In this document: positions 14,712 through 21,255 of the stretch, piece after piece
Position numbering within the stretch: position 1 is the first letter of the stretch
Layout: the number at the start of each line of letters is the position of its first letter
IMG/VR virus record: IMGVR_UViG_3300033388_006767
Location: 1-21,255 of that record
Source: a virus
Length of the DNA stretch: 21,255 nt
Direction: 5' to 3' (one strand)
The notes under the pieces: model-generated
Told to the model about the DNA's origin: nothing
The model's database searches: none
What the model saw: the letters and a program-made list of their open reading frames with translations, nothing else
Made by a program: the position numbers and the translations under genes

Positions 14712-15860
14712 ATGAAAGTTGTATTTTTATTTATGAGTAAAAGTTCCGCCCCAGCAGGAACAACTAAAACAAATGATTGGTTATTACAAGATTGTGGGGC
14801 TCAATATGAGCATTCATTTGGGGATCAATGTTATTTTAAAATGTTAGAAACATTATTAGAGGATGGCATTATTTCAGATTTAACTGTATTTTTTGAAAGT
14901 GCTGTAAATCCAGGTAGAGCTGATTTTGTAAAAGGTGCTAAATGTTTTGTTATTCCAGAAATCCAATTAGTTGATAAATTTATAGATAATGATACTGTTA
15001 TTTTTGTTAGAGGTGGATTCAGACATTGGCATGATTTTTTAATAAAATACAAAGGAAAAAATTGGTTAATACTTTATGCCGCAAATACTGGCCGGCAAAA
15101 GTGGACCTGGTGGGATGTAGTACTGGATGATTTAGAAATGGCAAATATAATTGATAGACATGGAAGATATCAATACCCCTTTGTAAAACCTACAAATGAA
15201 AGCGTTTTTGCCCCATTTTACAAAGATTCTCCAAAATATGATATATGTATAGGGGCTTCATTTATACATGATAAAAAAGGGCAGTATCATGGGGTTAAAT
15301 TAATGGAGAAATTCCACGAACTTTATGGATATTATCCTAAAGCAATTATGCCAGGATCGATCCGACATTCCACTCATACAAATCAAATGATACAAGATAT
15401 AATTTACCAGAATGAAGTTGTTTCTCCTGGCATGGTTTCTAAATCAGAACTTTGTAAAATTTATTCGGAATCAAAAGTTTTTTTACATCTAGGAACTGTA
15501 GGACAAAATGATAGAAGTGTATTGGAAGCATATGCTTGTGGAATGGTTTTAGGACTTAGAAATTTAAAAACCCATACTCCTTTATTAACTCCGAATAATA
15601 GTACTATTTTTCATTTTAATTTAGAAGAGGAGCCAAATTATACGAAATGGGCTCATTGGCTGTATTATATTTTAAAAGAATGGACTCCACGAATAAAATT
15701 AAACGCATATGAAAATTATAAAATAAAAATGGGCTACGATGAAAAAGCTCTTCCTTCTTTGCAGAAATTATTTGGAATTATTGGATTGGAAGGCAAACCA
15801 TCATTAAGAGGGAAAGAACATCTAAAAAGAATATTTGAATCTGGTAAGAAACTTAAATAA
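14712..15860 (+). CDS. GT-B glycosyltransferase (GT4-like, divergent)
   Basis: A 382-residue probable glycosyltransferase. The C-lobe has YDICIGASFIHDKKG (176-190), then SKSELCKIYSESKVFLHLGTVGQNDRSVLEAYACGMVLGL (243-282), the usual GT4 layout of a start-of-lobe strand, a helix with VFL, and an acidic donor-binding segment. Glu272 is the donor-binding candidate. The N-lobe shows NPGRADFVKGAKCF and VIFVRGGFRHW, less typical of the family. The gene starts three bases after the small CxxC gene. It differs strongly from the GT-B at 10852, so the two probably use different donors or acceptors. Confidence 0.75.
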   Translation: MKVVFLFMSKSSAPAGTTKTNDWLLQDCGAQYEHSFGDQCYFKMLETLLEDGIISDLTVFFESAVNPGRADFVKGAKCFVIPEIQLVDKFIDNDTVIFVRGGFRHWHDFLIKYKGKNWLILYAANTGRQKWTWWDVVLDDLEMANIIDRHGRYQYPFVKPTNESVFAPFYKDSPKYDICIGASFIHDKKGQYHGVKLMEKFHELYGYYPKAIMPGSIRHSTHTNQMIQDIIYQNEVVSPGMVSKSELCKIYSESKVFLHLGTVGQNDRSVLEAYACGMVLGLRNLKTHTPLLTPNNSTIFHFNLEEEPNYTKWAHWLYYILKEWTPRIKLNAYENYKIKMGYDEKALPSLQKLFGIIGLEGKPSLRGKEHLKRIFESGKKLK

Positions 15861-15872
15861 AGGAGGATTCAA

Positions 15873-16406
15873 ATGAATAAAAAACAAGAATATAGAAATT
15901 TTATTATTGAATTAGCTACCTTATTTCAACCACATACCTACGTGGAAATAGGAGCCAGATTTGGTTATATTTTTAATGAAGTATCTAAATACGTTAAAAG
16001 AGCTGCAGCGGTTGATATTACCCCACTGGATAATATTATAGTAAGAATAGGTTGTGTAGAACTTTATCAAATGGATTCCCAAGAATTCACGAAACAATGG
16101 AAAGATCCGATTGATCTTTTGTTTATTGACGCGGATCATAGGGAAGAATCAGTAATCAGAGATTTTACTTTATTATCTAAATTTGTAAAACCTCATACTG
16201 GTTTGATTTTACTACATGATACCTATCCAGTTAACGAAAGATTATTAAAAGATGATAGATGCTCAGATGCTTGGAAAGCGGCATCTAGAATACATAGATC
16301 AAATAGAATTTTTAAAGATTTTGAAATTGTAACTTTACCAGGTCCTTGGGCTGGATTATCAATTATCAGAAAAGTATATAATAAACATGGATGGATGGGG
16401 GAATAA
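15873..16406 (+). CDS. Class I SAM-dependent methyltransferase (Methyltransf_24 / CmcI-like)
   Basis: The SAM-binding strand-loop is YVEIGARFG (23-31), the acidic end of strand 2 is AAVDIT (45-50, Asp48), and IDLLFIDADHREESVIRDF (80-98) is the family's most recognisable stretch. FVKPHTGLILLHDTY (104-118) follows with His115-Asp116, which in CmcI-type enzymes can bind a metal. O-methylation of a sugar is a reasonable guess in this cluster, but the substrate is not determined. GGAGG lies nine bases before the ATG. The length (177) is short for the family. Confidence 0.8.
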   Translation: MNKKQEYRNFIIELATLFQPHTYVEIGARFGYIFNEVSKYVKRAAAVDITPLDNIIVRIGCVELYQMDSQEFTKQWKDPIDLLFIDADHREESVIRDFTLLSKFVKPHTGLILLHDTYPVNERLLKDDRCSDAWKAASRIHRSNRIFKDFEIVTLPGPWAGLSIIRKVYNKHGWMGE

Positions 16407-16426
16407 ATGAATAACAGGAGAAATAA

Positions 16427-16710
16427 ATGTCAAGGTCAAGAATAACAAAACAACTGAGGAAAAAGGTGTGGGCTAAATATGGGTTCAAATGCGCATATTG
16501 CGGAGAATTTATATCTTATACCGATATGCAAATTCATGCAGGGTGTGTAATCATTGGAAAGGTGTTTGGAATATAGAAGAATTTAGACAGGAAATACAAG
16601 AACAAACAAAGCGAGTATCTAAATATTCTTCAGGTTTTAGAATAGCTTTAAAATATGGACTGGTGAAAATATTAAAAACAAAAAAAGTTAAATTCTACTT
16701 TGAAAAATAA
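16427..16710 (+). pseudogene. Broken HNH endonuclease (core deleted, reading frame shifted)
   Basis: Two pieces of one HNH protein lie in different frames. The first (16427-16576, ATG after AGGAG) reads MSRSRITKQLRKKVWAKYGF followed by KCAYCGEFISYTDMQI, the classic start with the first zinc pair (Cys22, Cys25). After Ile36 it leaves homology and stops at 16576. In the other frame, from about 16544, NSCRVCNHWKGVWNIEEFR and then ...GFRIALKYGLVKILKTKKVKFYFEK run to 16710, the usual end of this family with the second zinc pair. The catalytic Asp-His and roughly 25-35 residues between are missing. The junction CAAATTCATGCAGG suggests deletion at a short repeat (AATT). It is therefore unlikely to be an active nuclease. 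Confidence 0.75.
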
Positions 16711-16713
16711 TAA

Positions 16714-16719
16714 AAGGAG
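16714..16719 (+). promoter_or_regulatory. ribosome binding site deciding a TTG start
   Basis: AAGGAG lies six bases before the TTG at 16726 and just after the stop of the broken HNH gene. It sets the start of the methyltransferase gene at TTG, because no ATG is near. Confidence 0.7.
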
Positions 16720-16725
16720 ATTGAT

Positions 16726-17331
16726 TTGAAAAAATTAAAAAATATTTACAAAAGAAGTTTTTTCGGAAAAAGATATAAATTGGAATGGCGGGCCCCAATT
16801 TTATGTGATGCAATAATCCATACAACAGGAATTGCCCCTCCTGGAAGAATTGTAGATGTCGGTTGTGCCACTGGAGAATTTATTGCGGAATTTAGGAAAA
16901 GGGGATATCAAAGTTACGGGATAGAAGGATCAGAAAATGCTTTTAAATTTATTCCAAAAAAGATTAGAAAATTTGTCCAGTTATTTGATTTAAGAGATGA
17001 TTTTTCTGAACTTATATTTTCTGAGAAATTCGATATTGCTATATGTATGGAAGTGGCGGAGCATATTGAAAAAGAATACAGTGATATCTTTGTGGATAAT
17101 TTATGTGGTTTATCTGATTATGTTATAATGTCCGCCGCCCCTCCTGGTCAGAAAGGGCATTATCATGTAAATTGCCAATTCTTAGAATATTGGGAAGAGA
17201 AATTTAAAATTTACGGATATAAAAGAATAACAGATTACGAGATAAAATTTGAAACATTTATGCGTCCTTGGATAAAGAAAAAAGGACTAAATGCTTATTG
17301 CCAAAACACACTAATTTTTAAAAAAAAATAA
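16726..17331 (+). CDS. Class I SAM-dependent methyltransferase (Methyltransf_23-like)
   Basis: Motif I is IVDVGCATGEF (42-52), the acidic end of strand 2 is YGIEGS (64-69, Glu67) and motif II/post-II is FDIAICMEVAEHI (102-114). HYHVNCQFLEYWEEKFKIYGY (145-165) is the common C-terminal feature of small phage methyltransferases that ends in the last strands. The substrate is unknown. Neighbouring sugar genes suggest sugar or glycan methylation, while a small-molecule or nucleic-acid substrate is also possible. The start is TTG with AAGGAG, and the sugar dehydrogenase gene follows ten bases after the stop. Confidence 0.83.
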   Translation: MKKLKNIYKRSFFGKRYKLEWRAPILCDAIIHTTGIAPPGRIVDVGCATGEFIAEFRKRGYQSYGIEGSENAFKFIPKKIRKFVQLFDLRDDFSELIFSEKFDIAICMEVAEHIEKEYSDIFVDNLCGLSDYVIMSAAPPGQKGHYHVNCQFLEYWEEKFKIYGYKRITDYEIKFETFMRPWIKKKGLNAYCQNTLIFKKK

Positions 17332-17341
17332 AGGAGACCAG

Positions 17342-18091
17342 ATGAAAAAAGTTTGTATTATTGGAAGTAATGGTTACGTAGGTAAGTCAATGGTGGAATT
17401 AATAAAGGATAAAGTTAATTTATCCACAAAAGAAATTGATGATCCTTATTCAGTTGTTGACGGAGTGGATGTTGCTATTATTTGTGTCCCTACTTTAATG
17501 TTAGAAGATGGATCTTGTGATACCTCTATAGTGGAAGAAGTATTAAAAGAAACAAATGCCAAATATTACCTTATCAAATCAACAATTCCACCAGGAACAA
17601 CCAGAAAACTTCTTCACAGATATAATAAAGAAATTGTTTTCTCCCCTGAATATATTGGGGAAGGTAGTTATCCAATTCCTTTCTGGCATGGGATTCCGCA
17701 TCCTACAAAAGCCAAGTGGCATGCTTTTATGATATTTGGAGGAAACAGAAACACAACTAATTATATGGTGGATTTATTCACTCCAATTATGGGGCCATAT
17801 TGTAAATTTTTACAGACAGATTCCGTTACTGCGGAAATGGTCAAATATATGGAGAATTCCTTTCTTGCTACAAAGATAGTTTTTTGCCATGAGTTTTCTT
17901 TAATAGCCAGAAACTTTGGGGTGGATTATCGTTCTTCTGCCATTTTTAACGATAAATTAGGTTTTGATGGTAAATGTCTACCAAAAGATATCAATGGAAT
18001 TTACCATGCAGCGAAAGAACATGGGTTTGATTCCAGTTTTCTGAAACAAGTGATTAAAACTAATGAAGAATTGAGGAAAAGAAATGGATGA
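17342..18091 (+). CDS. Minimal UDP-glucose/GDP-mannose 6-dehydrogenase-like protein
   Basis: The family oxidises C6 of a nucleotide sugar to a carboxylate with two NAD+. Visible parts are the NAD motif GSNGYVG (8-14), IICVPT (46-51), KSTIPPGTT (79-87), FSPEYIGEG (100-108), EMVKYMENSFLATKIVFCHE (165-184, Lys168 and Asn172) and the catalytic GFDGKCLPKDI (208-217, Cys212, Asp216). So all active-site elements are present. At 249 residues it is only about 60% of the usual 390-450, because the C-terminal nucleotide-binding domain is absent: the protein ends about 37 residues after the catalytic Cys. It may use another substrate, pair with a partner, or be non-catalytic. The last eight bases overlap the start of the broken GT2 gene. 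Confidence 0.82.
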   Translation: MKKVCIIGSNGYVGKSMVELIKDKVNLSTKEIDDPYSVVDGVDVAIICVPTLMLEDGSCDTSIVEEVLKETNAKYYLIKSTIPPGTTRKLLHRYNKEIVFSPEYIGEGSYPIPFWHGIPHPTKAKWHAFMIFGGNRNTTNYMVDLFTPIMGPYCKFLQTDSVTAEMVKYMENSFLATKIVFCHEFSLIARNFGVDYRSSAIFNDKLGFDGKCLPKDINGIYHAAKEHGFDSSFLKQVIKTNEELRKRNG

Positions 18092-18804
18092 TTTTGATAT
18101 TATTTGTACAGCAACGTTAAGACCTGAACTACTTAAGAAGACATTTGATTCTCATATTAAATATCTTTTTAAGGATGATATTAAAAAAGCAAATTTAATT
18201 CTTAATGTGGATATGATTGGAACTAAAAAATCTACGGACGCATTTGATAAAAATCCCATTTAAAACTATTACTTTAAAGCAGGGTTTTACTCCTCATTTT
18301 TCAAAAGCTTTCTATTGGGCACTTGGGGAAATAACATCACGATTGGTATTTAATCTTGAAGAAGATTGGGAATTAAAGGAAGATATTGATTTTAAATCAC
18401 TGACTTATTTATTTAGATCTCAACCAAATCTAGCCCATCTTCGGTTATCTCAATTTAAAAGCACTGGGGAGGATACCATGAAAGTTTGGAATAAATTTAT
18501 TCCATGGAATGGTGAGTATTTTGAAGTACCACAAGATTTAAAAGGAACTATTGGATGGGCCGGTCATCCTTCTTTAAATCGCTCTTCTTTTTTATTAGCT
18601 TTTAGAAAAATTATTGATCCAAAAAAGAACCATGAAAAACAAATAAAAGGGAATCATCCTTTAATTTTAAAATCCAGATTTGGAGTATTCCATCCTAAGA
18701 ACTCACCAGCAGCTATTGTTGATATAGGAAGAGTTTGGATGGTTGAACATAGATATCAGAAACAAGGGACAAAAGCTTTTTTTACAAAATGGGAGGGGGC
18801 ATAA
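18084..18804 (+). pseudogene. GT2-like glycosyltransferase interrupted by a one-base frameshift
   Basis: The first piece (18084-18263, ATG after GAGGAAAAG) reads MDDFDIICTATLRPELLKKT... LILNVDMIGTKKSTDAFDKN, the N-terminus of a GT-A transferase. A stop follows at 18261. The +1 frame continues without interruption from about 18249 to 18804: KIPFKTITLKQGFTPHFSKAFYWALGEITSRLVFNLEEDWELK and onward, with the expected metal-binding LEEDW. The 721-base span has one base too many. Removing one A from the run of five at 18249-18253 gives a continuous protein of about 239 residues (...STDAFDKIPFKTITL...). The TTG at 18217 has no ribosome site, so the second piece is not a separate gene. The cause could be a real mutation, phase variation or a sequencing error. 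Confidence 0.78.
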
Positions 18805-19248
18805 ATGACTGTGATTGCTTATAAAGATAACTTAATTGCCATGGATTCCAGAATGAGTGCTGGTAGTTATATTTTAGATGATAATTATCTAAAATACGCT
18901 CATAAAAAAGACTATCATTTTTTCTACACTGGTTCTGAATTTAATTTAGATGTTTTAATTGAACACACTATAGATAAAAAAATAGGAAAAAATCCTGGTT
19001 ATGATATAAGTTGTGCTGCTCTTGTATTAGATTCAAAAGGTCTTTTTTGGCAAGCTGCCTTTGATTATGATGATGGGTTTTGGGTAGCAAATAGAGATTT
19101 GAATAAATATTACGCAATTGGCCGTGGAATGACTCATGCTATAACTACTATGGACTTAGGTTTTACAGCAGAAGAAGCTGTTAAAATGGCAATTAAAAGA
19201 GAGGCAAGTTGTGGGGGAGAAATTAGAATTTTTAATTTAAAGACTTAA
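18805..19248 (+). CDS. Proteasome/HslV-like Ntn hydrolase
   Basis: The sequence MTVIAYKDNLIAMDSRMSAG aligns with the start of proteasome beta subunits and HslV (T.TI....G.V.A.D.R.T.G). If the Met is removed, Thr2 becomes the N-terminal nucleophile. Asp14 and Arg16 fit the conserved Asp-x-Arg, and Lys30 (in NYLKYAHKK) fits the Lys33 position of proteasomes. The middle has FFYTGSEFNLDVLIE (38-52) where the family has a T/AG strand, and the end has YYAIGRGMTHAITTMDL...AEEAVKMAIKREASCGGEI, like the family's A.GSG...A....A..A...GG. At 147 residues it is smaller than HslV (about 175). Whether it is a protease or only keeps the fold is unknown. It directly follows the broken GT2 gene. Confidence 0.75.
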   Translation: MTVIAYKDNLIAMDSRMSAGSYILDDNYLKYAHKKDYHFFYTGSEFNLDVLIEHTIDKKIGKNPGYDISCAALVLDSKGLFWQAAFDYDDGFWVANRDLNKYYAIGRGMTHAITTMDLGFTAEEAVKMAIKREASCGGEIRIFNLKT

Positions 19249-19271
19249 TCATTTGAAAAAGGGGAAAGTTA

Positions 19272-20294
19272 ATGAAAAAAGATTTAAGTATTATAGTACC
19301 ATTTGCAGGAGAATTTCCACAAGCTATTTTTACCGTACAAAGTATTGCCCAATCACTACTTGGTAAATTAGATTTTGAGATTATTGTGGTTGATAATCAT
19401 TGTCAAGAATTGGAGGATCAGTGGACAGCTGCAAGACAGCGTATGACCAATAATGCAAATGGATTATTTAAAAAGAAAGGAGGAATTGATGAATCGGAAA
19501 TTTTAGATATTGTTACTTCTCTTCCACGTGATATGTCCACTAAAACTGGAGAAACTTTTGAAGCCTGTTCCCGAGGAAATGAATGGCTGAAGTATATGAA
19601 ATATGATAAAAGACTTAGTCATTGGGAATGTAAAAGATTAGCCTGTGAAAAAGCTGAAAGTGATACATTTCTTTTCATTGATGCCCATTGTATTCCATCT
19701 TTAGGAATAGATCAGATGTTTAATATCTATCAATATTTCAGAGATCAAGGCACTTTCCATATGCCTTTAACTTATAAAATTCTGGAATGGAGAAAGTTAA
19801 TTTATAAACTCAAAATTCAAGATGCTTTTTATGGGTATTCTTTTACAGGATTTCGGGAAGAACCAGATCCATATAAAGTACCAGCTATGAGTACTTGTGG
19901 CATGATGATTTCTAGAGAAATTTATGAAAAAATAGGTGGTTGGCCCCATCATATGGCGGCATATGGTGGTGGGGAAAATTTTATGAATTTTACTTTAGCT
20001 GTTATGGGATTTTCTAAATGGATTTATCCTTCCGTTACCCTGCATCACCATGGGGATAAAAGAGACTACCACTACACATATGATGGTACTTTAAATAATC
20101 GTTTTATTGCTCACTATTTATTTGGGGGAAAGAATAAATTAAAAGCTCTGGCTCAGCAATCAAAAGGGCGCCCGGGAGTAATAGAAGATATGGTAAATAA
20201 TATTCTAAAAAATAAGGAACATAAGAAACAAAGAAAATTAATAAAATCACAAATTGAAGTAAACCTTGATGATTTTGTTAAAGCTTGGGCATAA
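19272..20294 (+). CDS. GT-A glycosyltransferase, polypeptide GalNAc-transferase-like (GT2/GT27)
   Basis: A GT-A transferase with the donor region DLSIIVPFAGEFPQAIFTVQ (4-23), FEIIVVDNHC (35-44), the metal motif FLFIDAHC (133-140), where Asp-x-His is the form typical of polypeptide GalNAc-transferases, and GGWPHHMAAYGGGENFMNFTLAVMGF (222-247) matching their W..GGEN.E motif. A conserved His cluster follows (LHHHGD, 257-262). The length is 340 residues. The motif set suggests a retaining transferase, possibly acting on protein hydroxyls, but the acceptor cannot be read from sequence. A GGGG-containing ribosome site lies before the ATG. Confidence 0.82.
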   Translation: MKKDLSIIVPFAGEFPQAIFTVQSIAQSLLGKLDFEIIVVDNHCQELEDQWTAARQRMTNNANGLFKKKGGIDESEILDIVTSLPRDMSTKTGETFEACSRGNEWLKYMKYDKRLSHWECKRLACEKAESDTFLFIDAHCIPSLGIDQMFNIYQYFRDQGTFHMPLTYKILEWRKLIYKLKIQDAFYGYSFTGFREEPDPYKVPAMSTCGMMISREIYEKIGGWPHHMAAYGGGENFMNFTLAVMGFSKWIYPSVTLHHHGDKRDYHYTYDGTLNNRFIAHYLFGGKNKLKALAQQSKGRPGVIEDMVNNILKNKEHKKQRKLIKSQIEVNLDDFVKAWA

Positions 20295-20305
20295 AAGGAG
20301 TTAAA

Positions 20306-20710
20306 ATGAGTGACTTAGAATTAAAATGGGCCAAAGAATACTTATACAATCTGGAAGTAAAAGTTATGTTAAAAGGGTACTCTAATAATGTATTCAAAAA
20401 GACAGCTATAATTGAAGTTCCTTTAAGAAAAAAGAAAATGAATTTTACAGACTTTGCTAATTTTATTGGAAGTGATTTTGAATTTCCAGAAGTACTGTCT
20501 TTTAATTACTACGGGCTATTTAAGATTTCTTCAAAGACAAAAGAAATAGTACAACAAAATAGTACAGCTTTTCCAGGATTAAGAACGATCAAATCAAAAG
20601 TCATCCATTTTAACTCTATCAGGATGGAGCATGTTAAAGAATTAGCTCCAGAATTATTATCAGATTTTCCAGATTTTAAACATTTTTTAGTTAATTTAAG
20701 GGGGTTCTAA
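20306..20710 (+). CDS. Protein of unknown function
   Basis: A 134-residue protein with no motif I recognise. It starts with an alternating pattern (LYNLEVKVMLKGY) suggestive of a beta strand and ends in a helical LAPELLSDFPDFKHFLVNL segment. The start at 20306 is chosen because AAGGAG lies five bases before it. An in-frame TTG at 20285 lies inside the previous gene and has no ribosome site. The next gene begins one base after its stop. Confidence 0.7.
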   Translation: MSDLELKWAKEYLYNLEVKVMLKGYSNNVFKKTAIIEVPLRKKKMNFTDFANFIGSDFEFPEVLSFNYYGLFKISSKTKEIVQQNSTAFPGLRTIKSKVIHFNSIRMEHVKELAPELLSDFPDFKHFLVNLRGF

Positions 20711-20711
20711 A

Positions 20712-20981
20712 ATGAATATCAGAATAGGAAATAATCGATTATCTTCCGATAGTATGAATTTTATGTTATCTACAATCAAAATTAAAGAAAAAACAGGAGA
20801 GGAATATGATAATATGGATAAAATGCCATGGGGTAAACATAAGGGATTAGTCATTAAATTTATACCTACTTCTTATTTACAATGGGTTAGAGATAATTGT
20901 GACTGGGATGATGTCATTGTAGTGGCCTTTGAAGAAGAAATAAATAGAAGAACAGATGAAAATGATCACGTGTGGAAATAA
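20712..20981 (+). CDS. DUF3820-like small protein
   Basis: Residues 38-59 (MPWGKHKGLVIKFIPTSYLQWV) match the hallmark of DUF3820 (MPFGKYKG..I..IP..YL.WL), a small domain found in phages and in a putative quorum-sensing-regulated virulence factor, with no established molecular role. The protein (89 residues) has about 34 extra N-terminal residues. The start follows the previous stop, with GGGG upstream. Confidence 0.75.
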   Translation: MNIRIGNNRLSSDSMNFMLSTIKIKEKTGEEYDNMDKMPWGKHKGLVIKFIPTSYLQWVRDNCDWDDVIVVAFEEEINRRTDENDHVWK

Positions 20982-20999
20982 AATAAAAAGGAGAGTAAA

Positions 21000-21255
21000 A
21001 TGGGAGAAATTATTCAAATAAGTCAAGAGAAAAAACCGGCTATGATTATTTGTCCAAAATGCAGAGAACAAATTAAAGTAGATATAATGCCATTCGCTAA
21101 AGATGTGTCTAATATTATGCAAGACAAATGCCCTAAATGCGGAGGAACTTTATTTGTAGGAATATTAATTTTAAGCCACCCTACATTAAAAGGAATTTTA
21201 AGTTGTATTAAAATAGTTGTGAATGCTTTAAATCCAGGAAATCAAAATTTAGTAA
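21000..21255 (+). CDS. Zinc-ribbon protein, 3' end cut by window
   Basis: An ORF of at least 85 residues that runs off the window. CPKC (18-21) and CPKCGG (44-49) form a zinc ribbon with 22 residues between the pairs. It is followed by VGILILSHPTLKGILSCIK, a hydrophobic stretch typical of small phage zinc-ribbon proteins I recall. The ATG at 21000 is preceded by AAAAGGAGAG. Its role is unknown; it may bind nucleic acid. Confidence 0.72.
   Translation, partial: MGEIIQISQEKKPAMIICPKCREQIKVDIMPFAKDVSNIMQDKCPKCGGTLFVGILILSHPTLKGILSCIKIVVNALNPGNQNLV

Noticed and set aside
18217-18263. Separate gene starting at TTG 18217
   Set aside because: No ribosome site there. The upstream frame from 18084 is the natural N-terminus of the same glycosyltransferase.
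1-21255. tRNA genes, integrase, attachment sites, insertion sequences
   Set aside because: Reading through found no cloverleaf-like segment, recombinase motif, terminal inverted repeats or transposase in the window.

Overview
This window looks like part of the genome of a tailed bacteriophage. It is strongly AT-rich, and every supportable gene lies on the + strand. The genes are packed with one- to few-base overlaps (ATGA, TAATG), and most have a clear AAGGAG-type ribosome binding site, with occasional TTG starts. The gene content is phage replication/recombination followed by a large sugar and glycan cluster. There is no rRNA, tRNA, integrase, structural or lysis gene here, so the host cannot be named. 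Strong AGGAG sites and TTG starts would fit a low-GC Gram-positive host, but this is only a hint.

Left part (1-10.8 kb): DNA replication, recombination and repair. In order: the 3' part of a family A DNA polymerase, a gp44/DnaX-like clamp-loader ATPase, a helical protein that may be a recombination mediator, a small membrane protein, a gp32-like zinc ssDNA-binding protein, a UvsX/RecA-like recombinase, a protein with three copies of a short motif, a nucleotidyltransferase-like protein, an endonuclease VII-like nuclease and a ribbon-helix-helix protein. Then comes a Mre11/Rad50 (gp47/gp46, SbcD/SbcC) machine in which the Rad50-like ATPase is split into two genes. The N-terminal half stops at a Cys-Pro-Ile-Cys zinc hook. 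The C-terminal half, with signature motif and Walker B, lies about 1.4 kb downstream, after an unknown gene, the Mre11-like nuclease and a small coiled-coil gene.

Right part (10.85-20.3 kb): sugar-nucleotide and glycosyl-transfer genes. These are two GT-B glycosyltransferases, two intact GT-A ones plus a third broken by a frameshift, a UDP-GlcNAc 4,6-dehydratase-like SDR, an RmlD-like reductase, a very short UDP-sugar 6-dehydrogenase-like protein and two SAM methyltransferases. Embedded among them are a small CxxC protein, a degenerated HNH endonuclease and a proteasome/HslV-like Ntn hydrolase. Together these genes could build and attach an unusual sugar, but the acceptor (virion protein, DNA or host surface glycan) cannot be read from the sequence.

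Right end (20.3 kb to the edge): an unknown gene, a DUF3820-like gene, and a zinc-ribbon gene that runs off the window.

The observations most worth following up are the split Rad50-like ATPase and its 47-residue tandem coiled-coil repeat, the proteasome-like protein, the truncated sugar dehydrogenase, and the two broken genes (HNH and GT2), each of which can be reconstructed from neighbouring frames.
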